Below are positions 1 to 6,123 of a stretch of DNA of 8,743 bases, one piece after another (within the stretch, counting starts at the first letter, position 1; every line of letters starts with the position of its first letter). Source of the DNA: Avichristensenella sp031550455. GTDB taxonomy: Bacteria; Bacillota; Clostridia; Christensenellales; Aristaeellaceae. The stretch lies in contig JAVBOQ010000279.1 of NCBI GenBank assembly GCA_031550455.1, positions 1-8,743 on the forward strand, written 5' to 3'. A model generated the notes under the pieces. That model was not told the origin of the DNA, ran no database searches, and saw only the letters and a program-made list of their open reading frames with translations. A program made the position numbers and the translations under genes.

Positions 1-15
1 GGTGCGGCCGTCCCG

Positions 16-987
16 TCACGCTTCGCCCGCCCTGTCGCACGCCGCGAAGTGGCCCGGCGCGACTTCGCGCAGGGTCATGTCATTTGCCTTGCAGCCGTCC
101 GACGCATATTTGCATCGGCCAAAGAAGCTGCATCCCGCCGGCAGGTTGATCGGGCTTGGCAGGTCGCCCGCGATGCGCACATGGTCGCGGCCGCGCTCGG
201 TCTTCGGGTTCGGAATCGGAATCGCGGAAAGCAGGAACTGGGTGTACGGGTGCATCGGGTTTCTGTACAGCTCGCCGGATGACGCGATCTCGACGATTTT
301 GCCAAGGTACATCACCGCCACGCGGTCGGAGATATACTTGACCATCGCAAGGTCGTGCGCCACGAACAGATACGTCAGGTTCAGCTTGGTTTTCAAGTCC
401 TTGAACAAGTTAATGATCTGTGCCTGGATCGACACGTCCAGCGCGGAAATCGGCTCGTCGCAGACCAGGAAGCGCGGGTTGAGCGCGAGCGCCCTGGCAA
501 TGCCGACGCGCTGCCGCTGTCCGCCTGAAAATTCGTGCGGGAAGCGGCTTGCGTGCTCACGGCTCAGACCGACCATTTCCAGCAGGTCGTACACGCGCTC
601 CCGCAGCGCTTGTTTTGATGTTTCGAGCCTGTGGATCACCAGCCCCTCGCCGACCAGCTCCGCGACGGTCATGCGCGGGTTCAGCGAGCTGTACGGGTCC
701 TGGAAGATCATTTGCGCGCTCTGGGCATAGCGCCGCGCGCCTTCCGGGCCGAGCTTTGTCACGTCTTCGCCCGCGAACAGGATCTCGCCGCTGTCCGCTG
801 GGATCAGCGCCTTGATCATCCGGCCGAGCGTCGTCTTGCCGCAGCCGGATTCTCCGACCAGACCGACGATCTCCCCTTCCGATATGTCGAACGACACGCC
901 GGAAACGGCTTTGAGATGTCCCGCGCCCTTGATAAGGAACGACTTGGATACGTCTTTGATTTGCACTAGCTTTGTTTCGTTACGCAT
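16..987 (-). CDS. oppF: Opp/Dpp-type ABC importer ATPase, OppF-like subunit
   Basis: One of the two cytoplasmic ATPases that power uptake through the OppB/OppC-like pore. The 323-residue protein has a full nucleotide-binding domain: Walker A GESGCGKT (45-52), Q-loop Gln96, signature FSGGQRQR (153-160), Walker B FLVCDEP (173-179, with Asp177 and Glu178) and H-loop His211. The C-terminal oligopeptide-transporter extension starts near residue 230 and holds Cys286, Cys292, Cys299 and Cys317, a CX5CX6C pattern plus a later Cys. Length is normal for OppF/DppF. The ATG lies inside the end of the upstream ATPase gene (shared ATGCGTAA, 8-nt overlap), with AGGTGA about 7 nt upstream, so translation is probably coupled. 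It is the last of five co-directional genes, and only 15 bases follow its TGA in the window, so no terminator can be judged. Opp versus Dpp, and hence oligo- versus dipeptide preference, cannot be settled from the ATPase. Confidence 0.95.
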   Translation of the reverse strand: MRNETKLVQIKDVSKSFLIKGAGHLKAVSGVSFDISEGEIVGLVGESGCGKTTLGRMIKALIPADSGEILFAGEDVTKLGPEGARRYAQSAQMIFQDPYSSLNPRMTVAELVGEGLVIHRLETSKQALRERVYDLLEMVGLSREHASRFPHEFSGGQRQRVGIARALALNPRFLVCDEPISALDVSIQAQIINLFKDLKTKLNLTYLFVAHDLAMVKYISDRVAVMYLGKIVEIASSGELYRNPMHPYTQFLLSAIPIPNPKTERGRDHVRIAGDLPSPINLPAGCSFFGRCKYASDGCKANDMTLREVAPGHFAACDRAGEA

Positions 988-2008
988 GCACGATCACCTG
1001 CCTGTCCACCGCTTCGCGCACGGCCCTCGCCTGCGGCATTGTCAGCCAGCAGTTCAGCGTCCGGTTCGGCCCGGGCGCAGTCTCCGCCGGATACATTTCG
1101 CGGCACACCCGCATGCAGTATTTGCACCTTGGCGCGAACGCACAGCCCCTCGGCGGGTCGATCATGTCCGGCGGCGCGCCGATGATGTGCTCCAGCGGCC
1201 GCTTGTCGTCGGAGTCAAGCCGGGGCACACTGCTGAGCAGCGCTCGGGTGTATGGGTGCATCGGGGATTCGTACAGGTCGTCCACCGGCGCGCTTTCGAC
1301 GATGCGGCCGCCGTACATGACCAGCACGCGCGACGCGACGTTCGCCACGATCCCCAGGTCGTGCGTGATCAGGATCACGGACACGCCGAACTCGCGGTTT
1401 AGGTCCTTGATGATCTCAAGGATCTGTGACTGGATCGTCACGTCCAGCGCGGTTGTCGGCTCGTCCGCGATGAGCAGTTTCGGCCGGCACGCGATCGCGA
1501 TGGCGATCATCGCGCGCTGCCGCATGCCGCCGGACAGCTCGTGCGGATATTGATTGAACCGCCGCTCCGGGTTCGGGATGCCGGTCAGCCGCAGCAGCTC
1601 GACCGCCCGGTCGTACGCGTCCGAAACCGCTATGGTTGAATGCTTGCGCATCACTTCGACGATCTGCCGGCCGACTTTCGCGGTCGGATTCAGGCTCGTC
1701 ATCGGATCCTGGAACACATAGCCGACTTCCTTGCCCTTGACGCGGGTGAGCTGCTGGCGCTTCCATTTGGAGATGTCCACGCCGGACAGTTCAATCGCCT
1801 CCGCCGAGACGTTTGCCGGCGGCGACGGCAGCAGCCGCACGAGCGACTGCGTCATGACGCTCTTGCCCGAGCCGGACTCCCCGACAATCGCTATGATCTC
1901 ACCCTTTTTCAAGTCGAACGAAACGCCGCGCACCGCCTGCACCGCGCCCGCGTGCGTGCTGAATGAAACGCGCAGGTCCTTCACACGCAGCAACACATCG
2001 TTTTGCAT
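980..2008 (-). CDS. oppD: Opp/Dpp-type ABC importer ATPase, OppD-like subunit
   Basis: Partner ATPase of the OppF-like subunit; the two should form the heterodimeric motor under the permease pair. The 342-residue protein shows Walker A GESGSGKS (43-50), Q-loop Gln100, signature LSGGMRQR (158-165), Walker B LLIADEP (178-184, catalytic Glu183) and H-loop His216, so both nucleotide sites look competent. The C-terminal domain carries Cys289, Cys295, Cys298, Cys302 and Cys320. The CX5CX6C plus later Cys subset matches the layout in OppF, and reported mycobacterial homologues bind a [4Fe-4S] cluster in this region (from memory). The ATG follows the permease C stop after 10 nt. The Shine-Dalgarno sequence AGGAGG (complement of 2015-2020) overlaps that TAG stop, which points to coupled translation. 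MQNDVLLRVK is a normal start for the family. Confidence 0.95.
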   Translation of the reverse strand: MQNDVLLRVKDLRVSFSTHAGAVQAVRGVSFDLKKGEIIAIVGESGSGKSVMTQSLVRLLPSPPANVSAEAIELSGVDISKWKRQQLTRVKGKEVGYVFQDPMTSLNPTAKVGRQIVEVMRKHSTIAVSDAYDRAVELLRLTGIPNPERRFNQYPHELSGGMRQRAMIAIAIACRPKLLIADEPTTALDVTIQSQILEIIKDLNREFGVSVILITHDLGIVANVASRVLVMYGGRIVESAPVDDLYESPMHPYTRALLSSVPRLDSDDKRPLEHIIGAPPDMIDPPRGCAFAPRCKYCMRVCREMYPAETAPGPNRTLNCWLTMPQARAVREAVDRQVIVHA

Positions 2009-2018
2009 TTGCCGCCTC

Positions 2019-2948
2019 CTATCTGCGCAGTTTCGGGTCGAGTGCGTCGCGCATGCCGTCGCCGATCAGTTGCAGCGAAAGCATTGTCAGCGCGATGAAC
2101 ACGCACGGCCAGATCAACTGGTACGGGTACAGGGACATCAGCTTCATGCCCATCGCGACGAGCTGCCCCCAGGAGGTCATCGGCGACGAAATGCCGATGC
2201 CGATGAACGACAGGAACGCCTCCGAGAAGATCGCGCCGGGCACTGCGAACGTCATGTTGACCAGGATTACGCCGATTGCGTTTGGAATCATGTATTTGGT
2301 AATGATCCGGAACGTGCCCGCGCCAAGCGACCGCGCGCTCATCACGTAGTCCTCGTTTTTCATTTGCAGCACCTGGCCGCGCACGAGCCGCGCCATCGAA
2401 AGCCAGCCGGTCAGCGTCAGCGCGAGGATCATCGGCACAATGCCGGCGCCGGTGACGAGCATCAGAAGCGTCACCCAGACAAGGTACGGAATCGCGATCA
2501 GCACGTCGACCGTGCGCATGACGATCATGTCAAACTTCCCGCCGATGTAGCCGGACGCCGCGCCGATCAGCACGCCGACGACGCCCTGCAGCAGCGCCGC
2601 GACAAACCCGATGCCCAGCGACACGCGCCCGCCGATCCACACGCGCGCCCACATGTCGCGGCCCAGCGTGTCGGTGCCGAACGGATGCTCCGCACTCGGC
2701 GGGAAGTTCGGCTGATCCATGAAGGTCTCTTTGTAATCGTACGGCGAAAAAACCGGCGCGAACAGCGACAACAAGATCATCACCGCGAGCACGACCAGCC
2801 CGGCCATCGCGAACTTGTTCTTTTTCAGCCTGCGCCAGGTATCCTGCCAATAGGACAGCGACTTCCGCACGACGCGGTCGGCCGCCTGCGTATCGACGCC
2901 GAGATGCTCGAACGCGCCGTCCGGAAGCCTTTCATTCAAGGTCTGCAT
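2019..2948 (-). CDS. oppC: Opp/Dpp-type ABC importer permease, OppC-like subunit
   Basis: Inner-membrane permease subunit that pairs with the OppB-like protein to form the translocation pore. Of 309 residues, 1-40 are a cytoplasmic tail ending in a basic patch (RRLKKNK), followed by TM1 at about 46-68 and then the family signature HPFGTDTLGRDMW (88-100). Further hydrophobic segments lie near 110-135, 150-175, 225-247 and 278-297. The EAA coupling loop that contacts the ATPases is visible at about 200-225 (EDYVMSARSLGA, then IPNAIG). SFIGIGI near 247-253 and the C-terminal GDGMRDALDPKLR are typical of OppC/DppC. The ATG is preceded by TGAGGGA (complement of 2954-2960) inside the 15-nt gap after the OppB-like stop. 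The gene is complete, of normal length, and clearly in one operon with its neighbours. Confidence 0.95.
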   Translation of the reverse strand: MQTLNERLPDGAFEHLGVDTQAADRVVRKSLSYWQDTWRRLKKNKFAMAGLVVLAVMILLSLFAPVFSPYDYKETFMDQPNFPPSAEHPFGTDTLGRDMWARVWIGGRVSLGIGFVAALLQGVVGVLIGAASGYIGGKFDMIVMRTVDVLIAIPYLVWVTLLMLVTGAGIVPMILALTLTGWLSMARLVRGQVLQMKNEDYVMSARSLGAGTFRIITKYMIPNAIGVILVNMTFAVPGAIFSEAFLSFIGIGISSPMTSWGQLVAMGMKLMSLYPYQLIWPCVFIALTMLSLQLIGDGMRDALDPKLRR

Positions 2949-2963
2949 TCGCTTCCCTCACTT

Positions 2964-3881
2964 TCAGCGCTCGATGCGGATTCTCGGGTCGACAATGCCG
3001 TAGACGATGTCGACGACGAGGTTCATCAGGACCAGGAACGCGCCGTAGAAAACCGTCAGGCTGACGATCAGCGAGTAGTCCAGGTTGACGATCGACGTGA
3101 CGAAATGCTTGCCGAGGCCCGGCACCGCGAAGATCTGCTCGACGACGAACGTGCCGGTCAGCACCGACGCGACCATCGGGCCCAGCAGCGTGATGATCGG
3201 AAGCAACGCGTTTCTGAGCATGTGCCGGAAGATGATCTGCCAGCGGCTCAGGCCCTTGGCGTCCGCCGTCTTGACATAGTCGGCGAAGATGACCTCCAGC
3301 ATGCTGGCCCGGGTGTATTTCGCGATCGTCGCGATCATGCCGAGCGACAGCGCGACCGTCGGCAGCACCGTGTATGAAAACCCGTTGTAGGTCGCGACGG
3401 GAAACCATTTCAGTTTGACGGCGAATACGAGCTGAATCAGCGCGCCGACGATGAAGCTCGGCACCGAGATGCCGACGACCGCCGTGACCATGCACAGCGA
3501 GTCGACGACGCCTCCGCGCCGGAGCGCCGCCACAATGCCAAGCAGGATACCGAGCACCGTGCCGACAAGCAGCGCGCGCAGCCCAAGGTCGACCGAGTAC
3601 GGGAACGACGCGGCGATGATCGAGTTCACCGACCGGCCCGTCTGCGCGATCGAATAGCCCAGGTCGCCTTTGATGAGGTTCTCCATATAGCCCAGATACT
3701 GGGCGAAAACAGGCTTGTCCAGGTTGTAGTATTGATACAGCTTCTGCTTGGACTGCTCGGGCACCTTGCGGTTGGTGAACGGGCTGCCGGGCAGCATCTT
3801 CACCAGGACAAAGCTGACCGTGATCAGCACAAACAGCGTCAGCAGCGATATGAGGACCCGCCGGAAAATATAGCGAAGCAC
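2964..3881 (-). CDS. oppB: Opp/Dpp-type ABC importer permease, OppB-like subunit
   Basis: Inner-membrane permease subunit of the peptide importer. The 305-residue protein begins MLRYIFRRVLISL with TM1 at about 9-28. The extracytoplasmic segment has the family feature YNLDKPVFAQYLGY (52-65) and GDLGYS (72-77). Further membrane segments are near 97-120, 133-155, 172-190, 228-248 and 268-292. The EAA loop is DYVKTADAKGLSRW (201-214) followed by RHMLRNALLPI, a textbook match to OppB/DppB. The C-terminus IVDPRIRIER is also characteristic. The start codon is GTG at 3879-3881, supported by GAGGGGGG (complement of 3888-3895) 6 nt upstream and by alignment of the N-terminus with the family. A frame extending upstream of this point in another register is a shadow. 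The 70-nt gap from the binding-protein gene contains a stem-loop. Confidence 0.95.
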   Translation of the reverse strand: MLRYIFRRVLISLLTLFVLITVSFVLVKMLPGSPFTNRKVPEQSKQKLYQYYNLDKPVFAQYLGYMENLIKGDLGYSIAQTGRSVNSIIAASFPYSVDLGLRALLVGTVLGILLGIVAALRRGGVVDSLCMVTAVVGISVPSFIVGALIQLVFAVKLKWFPVATYNGFSYTVLPTVALSLGMIATIAKYTRASMLEVIFADYVKTADAKGLSRWQIIFRHMLRNALLPIITLLGPMVASVLTGTFVVEQIFAVPGLGKHFVTSIVNLDYSLIVSLTVFYGAFLVLMNLVVDIVYGIVDPRIRIER

Positions 3882-3904
3882 GGACGTCCCCCCTCACGAA
3901 CGGC

Positions 3905-3938
3905 AACGGCAGGCGGGAACAGCGTCCCGCCCACCGCC
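3905..3938 (-). promoter_or_regulatory. Stem-loop in the oppA-oppB gap
   Basis: On the minus strand, GGCGGGA (3931-3925) pairs perfectly with TCCCGCC (3918-3912) around a 6-nt loop. The stem extends outward with pairs including G-U wobbles to about 3938/3905. No T-run follows, so it is not a classical intrinsic terminator. Its place directly behind the binding-protein gene fits a 3' mRNA stabiliser or partial terminator that raises the binding protein relative to the permeases, a known theme in binding-protein-dependent ABC operons. The fold is seen in the sequence; the role is inferred. Confidence 0.5.
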
Positions 3939-3951
3939 TTCGGTTTCGTTT

Positions 3952-5574
3952 TTACTTGATGTCAGCCCAGCGGAAATCGAGGAACGGGGAGAACATAACC
4001 GGCTGGATGTTCTCGACGCGGGCGCTCCTGACCGCGGCCGCCGTGCGCATGTGCACCGGGATGATCGGCCCTTCGGTCAGCAGGACGATCTCGGCCTCTT
4101 TGTACAGCTCGGCGCGCTTGACCGGATCCTGCTCGGTACGCACCAGCGACATGTTTTCGTCGAACTTCGGCATCGGGATGCCGGACGCGTTGTTCGGGTG
4201 GCTGGAATGCCACATCGACAGGTAGGTATCCGGATCGTCCCAGTCGGGCGACCAGCCGGGCAGCATGAAGTCATACTCGCCGGAGGTCAGCACCTCATAG
4301 AACTGCGGCACCTGCATCTGCTCGACCGCGAACTTGACGCCGAGGTTGCGCAGCACCACGTCCTGGAAATACTCGCCGACGGTCTTATAGAAGTCGCCGT
4401 TGATGACGATGAACGAAAATTCCGGCATTTCCTCGACGGACTTGACGCCGACTTCGTCCATGGCCTTTTGCAGGTACTCCTTCGCCTTTTCGACGTTGGC
4501 GGTCTGCGGGTGGTAATCGGCGGTGTTCGGGAAGAACTCGCCCCACTTGACATCGCCGTACGCGGTGATCGACGGGTTGACGACGCCGGTGTACGGGATG
4601 TTGAACTGGAACAGCGCATTGTCAAGCGCGGTGCGGTCGATCGCGTTGGAGATCGCCATGATGAAATTGCGGTTCTGCATGAACTTGGCGGTCGTCTCGC
4701 TGGTGCCCTTGACGCTGAACTGGATCCACTCGGCCCCGCCGCTGTCGTACTGGAAGTAGCCCGGGTTGTCCTTGTAAAGCGGTGCGATGGTGCTGCCGAG
4801 GCCCATGTAGTCAATCTCGCCCGCGTCGAACATGTTCTTGATCGTGTTGTCGTCGTTGACAACCGTGAACGTGACGCCGTCCAGCTTGATTTCGTCCGCG
4901 CGCCAGTAGTCGGGGTTCTTCTTGAGGGTCATGATGTTCTCGGGGATCCATTCGGTGATGATGAACGGCCCGTTGAACGCGTATTTCTTCGGATCCATGC
5001 CGTAGTCCACACCCTGTTCCGCGACGAGGTCCGCGCGGCTCGGCAGGAACATGCTGTGGCCCAGCACCTGCAGGAAGTACGAAATCGGCGCGGAAAGCTT
5101 GATCTCCAGCGTCTTTTCGTCAATCGCCTTGACGCCCAGTTCCGAAACGTCCATCTCGCCACGGCCGACCGCCGCGATGTTCAGGATCGGGTCGGCGTAC
5201 CAGAGCTGCTCGGTGCAGCGCGGGTCGGTCGCCAGGCGCACGAAGCTCTGATAGAAATCATCCGCGGTGACCGGCTTGCCGTCTGACCACTTTGCGTCGC
5301 GCAGGTGGAACGTGTAGGTCAGGCCGTCTTCGGAGATGTCCCAGGTCTCGGCCATGCCGGGAATCAGCTCGCCGAATCGGTTGGTGACGAGGCCTTCCAG
5401 CGCGGCGCACATGACGATCGTCACGCCGACGTTGCTGGAGACCTGCGGATCCATCGAGGTGATGCTCTCTTTTTGAATGAGCTTGAGGATTTTCTCCCCT
5501 TCGGCGGACGCGGAAACGCTCAGGAGCGAAATCAGCGTCAGGATGGCCAGCAGCGCTGCGAGGGTCTTTTTCAT
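3952..5574 (-). CDS. oppA: Peptide ABC transporter substrate-binding protein (SBP family 5)
   Basis: Extracytoplasmic receptor that captures the ligand and hands it to the OppB/OppC-like pore. The 540-residue length is normal for family 5 (PF00496). Residues 1-24 look like a signal peptide: MKK, a hydrophobic stretch, then SASA before EGEK, suggesting type I cleavage after Ala24. No lipobox cysteine is present. Family landmarks are GMAETWDISEDG (73-84), WSDGKPVTADDF (96-107), FNGPFIITEW (200-209) with NPDYWR (220-225), and GWSPDWDDPDTYL (440-452). Asp444 in that last motif sits where OppA proteins use an Asp to bind the peptide alpha-amino group. The ATG at 5574 is chosen because AGAAGGAG lies 8 nt upstream (complement of 5583-5590) and the signal peptide begins there; in-frame sequence upstream lacks these features. 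First gene of the leftward operon. The exact ligand cannot be read from the sequence. Confidence 0.95.
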   Translation of the reverse strand: MKKTLAALLAILTLISLLSVSASAEGEKILKLIQKESITSMDPQVSSNVGVTIVMCAALEGLVTNRFGELIPGMAETWDISEDGLTYTFHLRDAKWSDGKPVTADDFYQSFVRLATDPRCTEQLWYADPILNIAAVGRGEMDVSELGVKAIDEKTLEIKLSAPISYFLQVLGHSMFLPSRADLVAEQGVDYGMDPKKYAFNGPFIITEWIPENIMTLKKNPDYWRADEIKLDGVTFTVVNDDNTIKNMFDAGEIDYMGLGSTIAPLYKDNPGYFQYDSGGAEWIQFSVKGTSETTAKFMQNRNFIMAISNAIDRTALDNALFQFNIPYTGVVNPSITAYGDVKWGEFFPNTADYHPQTANVEKAKEYLQKAMDEVGVKSVEEMPEFSFIVINGDFYKTVGEYFQDVVLRNLGVKFAVEQMQVPQFYEVLTSGEYDFMLPGWSPDWDDPDTYLSMWHSSHPNNASGIPMPKFDENMSLVRTEQDPVKRAELYKEAEIVLLTEGPIIPVHMRTAAAVRSARVENIQPVMFSPFLDFRWADIK

Positions 5575-5582
5575 TCGGCACA

Positions 5583-5590
5583 CTCCTTCT
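5583..5590 (-). promoter_or_regulatory. Ribosome binding site deciding the oppA start
   Basis: AGAAGGAG on the minus strand lies 8 nt before the ATG at 5574. It decides the start in favour of the signal-peptide methionine over a longer in-frame TTG-initiated reading that begins at 5676. Confidence 0.85.
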
Positions 5591-5691
5591 GTCGGTTGTT
5601 TTTGCGGTACCCTATGGAGCCGGGGCGTTTGTCGGCCAGACCTCCTTTCGGATAAAGTAACGGTTCCGCCTTCCAAAGGCTGAATTGGCCA

Positions 5692-5720
5692 TTGACACAG
5701 GGCAATAAATGATCTACACT
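5692..5720 (+). promoter_or_regulatory. Predicted housekeeping-sigma promoter, rightward
   Basis: TTGACA (5692-5697) is a perfect -35 hexamer. After exactly 17 nt comes TACACT (5715-5720), a 4/6 match to the -10 consensus. Transcription would start near 5727, run past an operator-like repeat and reach the amidotransferase-like gene after a leader of about 395 nt. It is the only strong rightward core I found in this intergenic region. The long leader leaves room for a missed promoter closer to 6124. Confidence 0.55.
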
Positions 5721-5728
5721 AACGATGA

Positions 5729-5741
5729 TAAACGTTTGACA
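5729..5741 (+). promoter_or_regulatory. Operator-like site 1 (LacI-family-type core)
   Basis: TAAACGTTTGACA, containing the perfect 8-bp palindrome AAACGTTT at 5730-5737 with a central CG. Flanking TG (5726-5727) and CA (5740-5741) add outer symmetry. Sites with this central CG core are typical of LacI/PurR/CcpA-type repressors. It covers roughly +3 to +15 of the rightward promoter, a position suited to repression. An identical 13-bp copy lies at 5860-5872. Confidence 0.55.
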
Positions 5742-5859
5742 CGAGATTACGCGCTTCCCCCGTCAAATTCACCGGATGTTTGCCACAATTTATTCAAAAT
5801 ACCATTGTTTATCTGTCGAATATTCTCGCGCTTCCCGAATCGTAAGAACTTTGTGAATC

Positions 5860-5872
5860 TAAACGTTTGACA
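5860..5872 (+). promoter_or_regulatory. Operator-like site 2 (LacI-family-type core)
   Basis: Second exact copy of TAAACGTTTGACA, with AAACGTTT at 5861-5868, 131 bp from copy 1 and in the same orientation. It lies just downstream of the leftward promoter, so it could block that promoter as copy 1 would block the rightward one. Outer flanks are less symmetric than in copy 1. The TTGACA inside it could also act as a rightward -35, but the best -10 at 17 nt (TACTCC) is poor. Confidence 0.5.
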
Positions 5873-5885
5873 TCTTTGTAGAAAC

Positions 5886-5914
5886 AGTGTACTCCGGCGC
5901 AAAACCTTTGTCAA
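5886..5914 (-). promoter_or_regulatory. Predicted housekeeping-sigma promoter for the opp operon, leftward
   Basis: On the minus strand, TTGACA (5914-5909) is followed after exactly 17 nt by TACACT (5891-5886), the same two hexamers and spacing as the rightward promoter. Transcription would start near 5879 and reach the binding-protein ATG after a leader of about 305 nt. I found no better leftward core closer to the gene. The start point lies next to operator-like site 2. Confidence 0.55.
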
Positions 5915-6109
5915 GGAGATTCGTATCGCGGAGGTGTTCTTTCGGATGACAGACGGATCCTGAAATCTCTTTCTTCCTTATGAACGCGAAAAGCAGTTTC
6001 GTCTGCGCGCAGAACCCCGCCCGCCGCCGCGACGGCTTTCCCCCGGTTGCCTGCCGGTATCGGACCCTCACGACCGCGACCATTCCCTAATCCCCGACCG
6101 ATTTGAAAT

Positions 6110-6115
6110 GGAGGT
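6110..6115 (+). promoter_or_regulatory. Ribosome binding site deciding the 6124 start
   Basis: GGAGGT sits 8 nt before the ATG at 6124. It lies inside the alternative longer reading that would begin at a TTG at 6103, so the shorter protein is the right choice. Confidence 0.85.
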
Positions 6116-6123
6116 ATCCTGAC

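Larger units (their letters stand above)
5575..6123. other. Divergent intergenic control region, 549 bp, no convincing gene
   Basis: Long noncoding region between the two divergent operons. Its central part, about 5690-5915, is clearly AT-richer than the flanking genes. It holds two promoter-like cores on opposite strands that point toward each other, two copies of a 13-bp motif with a palindromic core, and two copies of CGCGCTTCCC (5750-5759 and 5827-5836). The stretch 5915-6109 returns to higher GC and would form most of the 5' leader of the rightward transcript. I see no tRNA, recognisable riboswitch or intrinsic terminator there. Two short open readings in this stretch (5946-5963 and 5980-6090) lack enough support to be called. 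Confidence 0.8.

Noticed and set aside
1731..3377. 548-codon open frame on the plus strand
   Set aside because: It runs antisense across oppD, oppC and oppB, has no ribosome binding site, and encodes a low-complexity Arg/Asp/His/Gln-rich protein typical of the antisense frame of GC-rich genes.
2932..3906. 324-codon minus-strand frame overlapping oppB in another register
   Set aside because: The oppB frame carries membrane segments and the EAA loop. This one is Arg/Ala/Gly/His-rich with neither.
3905..3938. Intrinsic terminator after oppA
   Set aside because: The stem is good but no T-run follows, and the downstream permease genes need transcription from upstream.
4051..5286. 411-codon open frame on the plus strand
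   Set aside because: Antisense shadow of the binding-protein gene, with biased composition and no recognisable domain.
5575..5676. N-terminal extension of the binding protein to a TTG at 5676
   Set aside because: The extension is hydrophilic, would bury the signal peptide and includes the true ribosome binding site.
5571..5770. Minus-strand open stretch ending in TGA overlapping the oppA ATG (GAATGA), as a possible leader peptide
   Set aside because: No credible start codon at a workable distance from AAAGGAGG, and codon use is unlike the neighbouring genes.
5729..5872. Repeats as a CRISPR array, transposon ends or attachment site
   Set aside because: Only two short copies in direct orientation with a palindromic core beside promoters, and no integrase, transposase or Cas gene. 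Operator sites explain them better.
5946..5963. Five-codon open reading MTDGS after GGAGG
   Set aside because: Spacing of about 11 nt is long and the peptide is too short to judge. Kept only as a remark in the leader finding.
5980..6090. 36-codon open reading on the plus strand
   Set aside because: No ribosome binding site, Arg- and Pro-rich composition and no recognisable feature.
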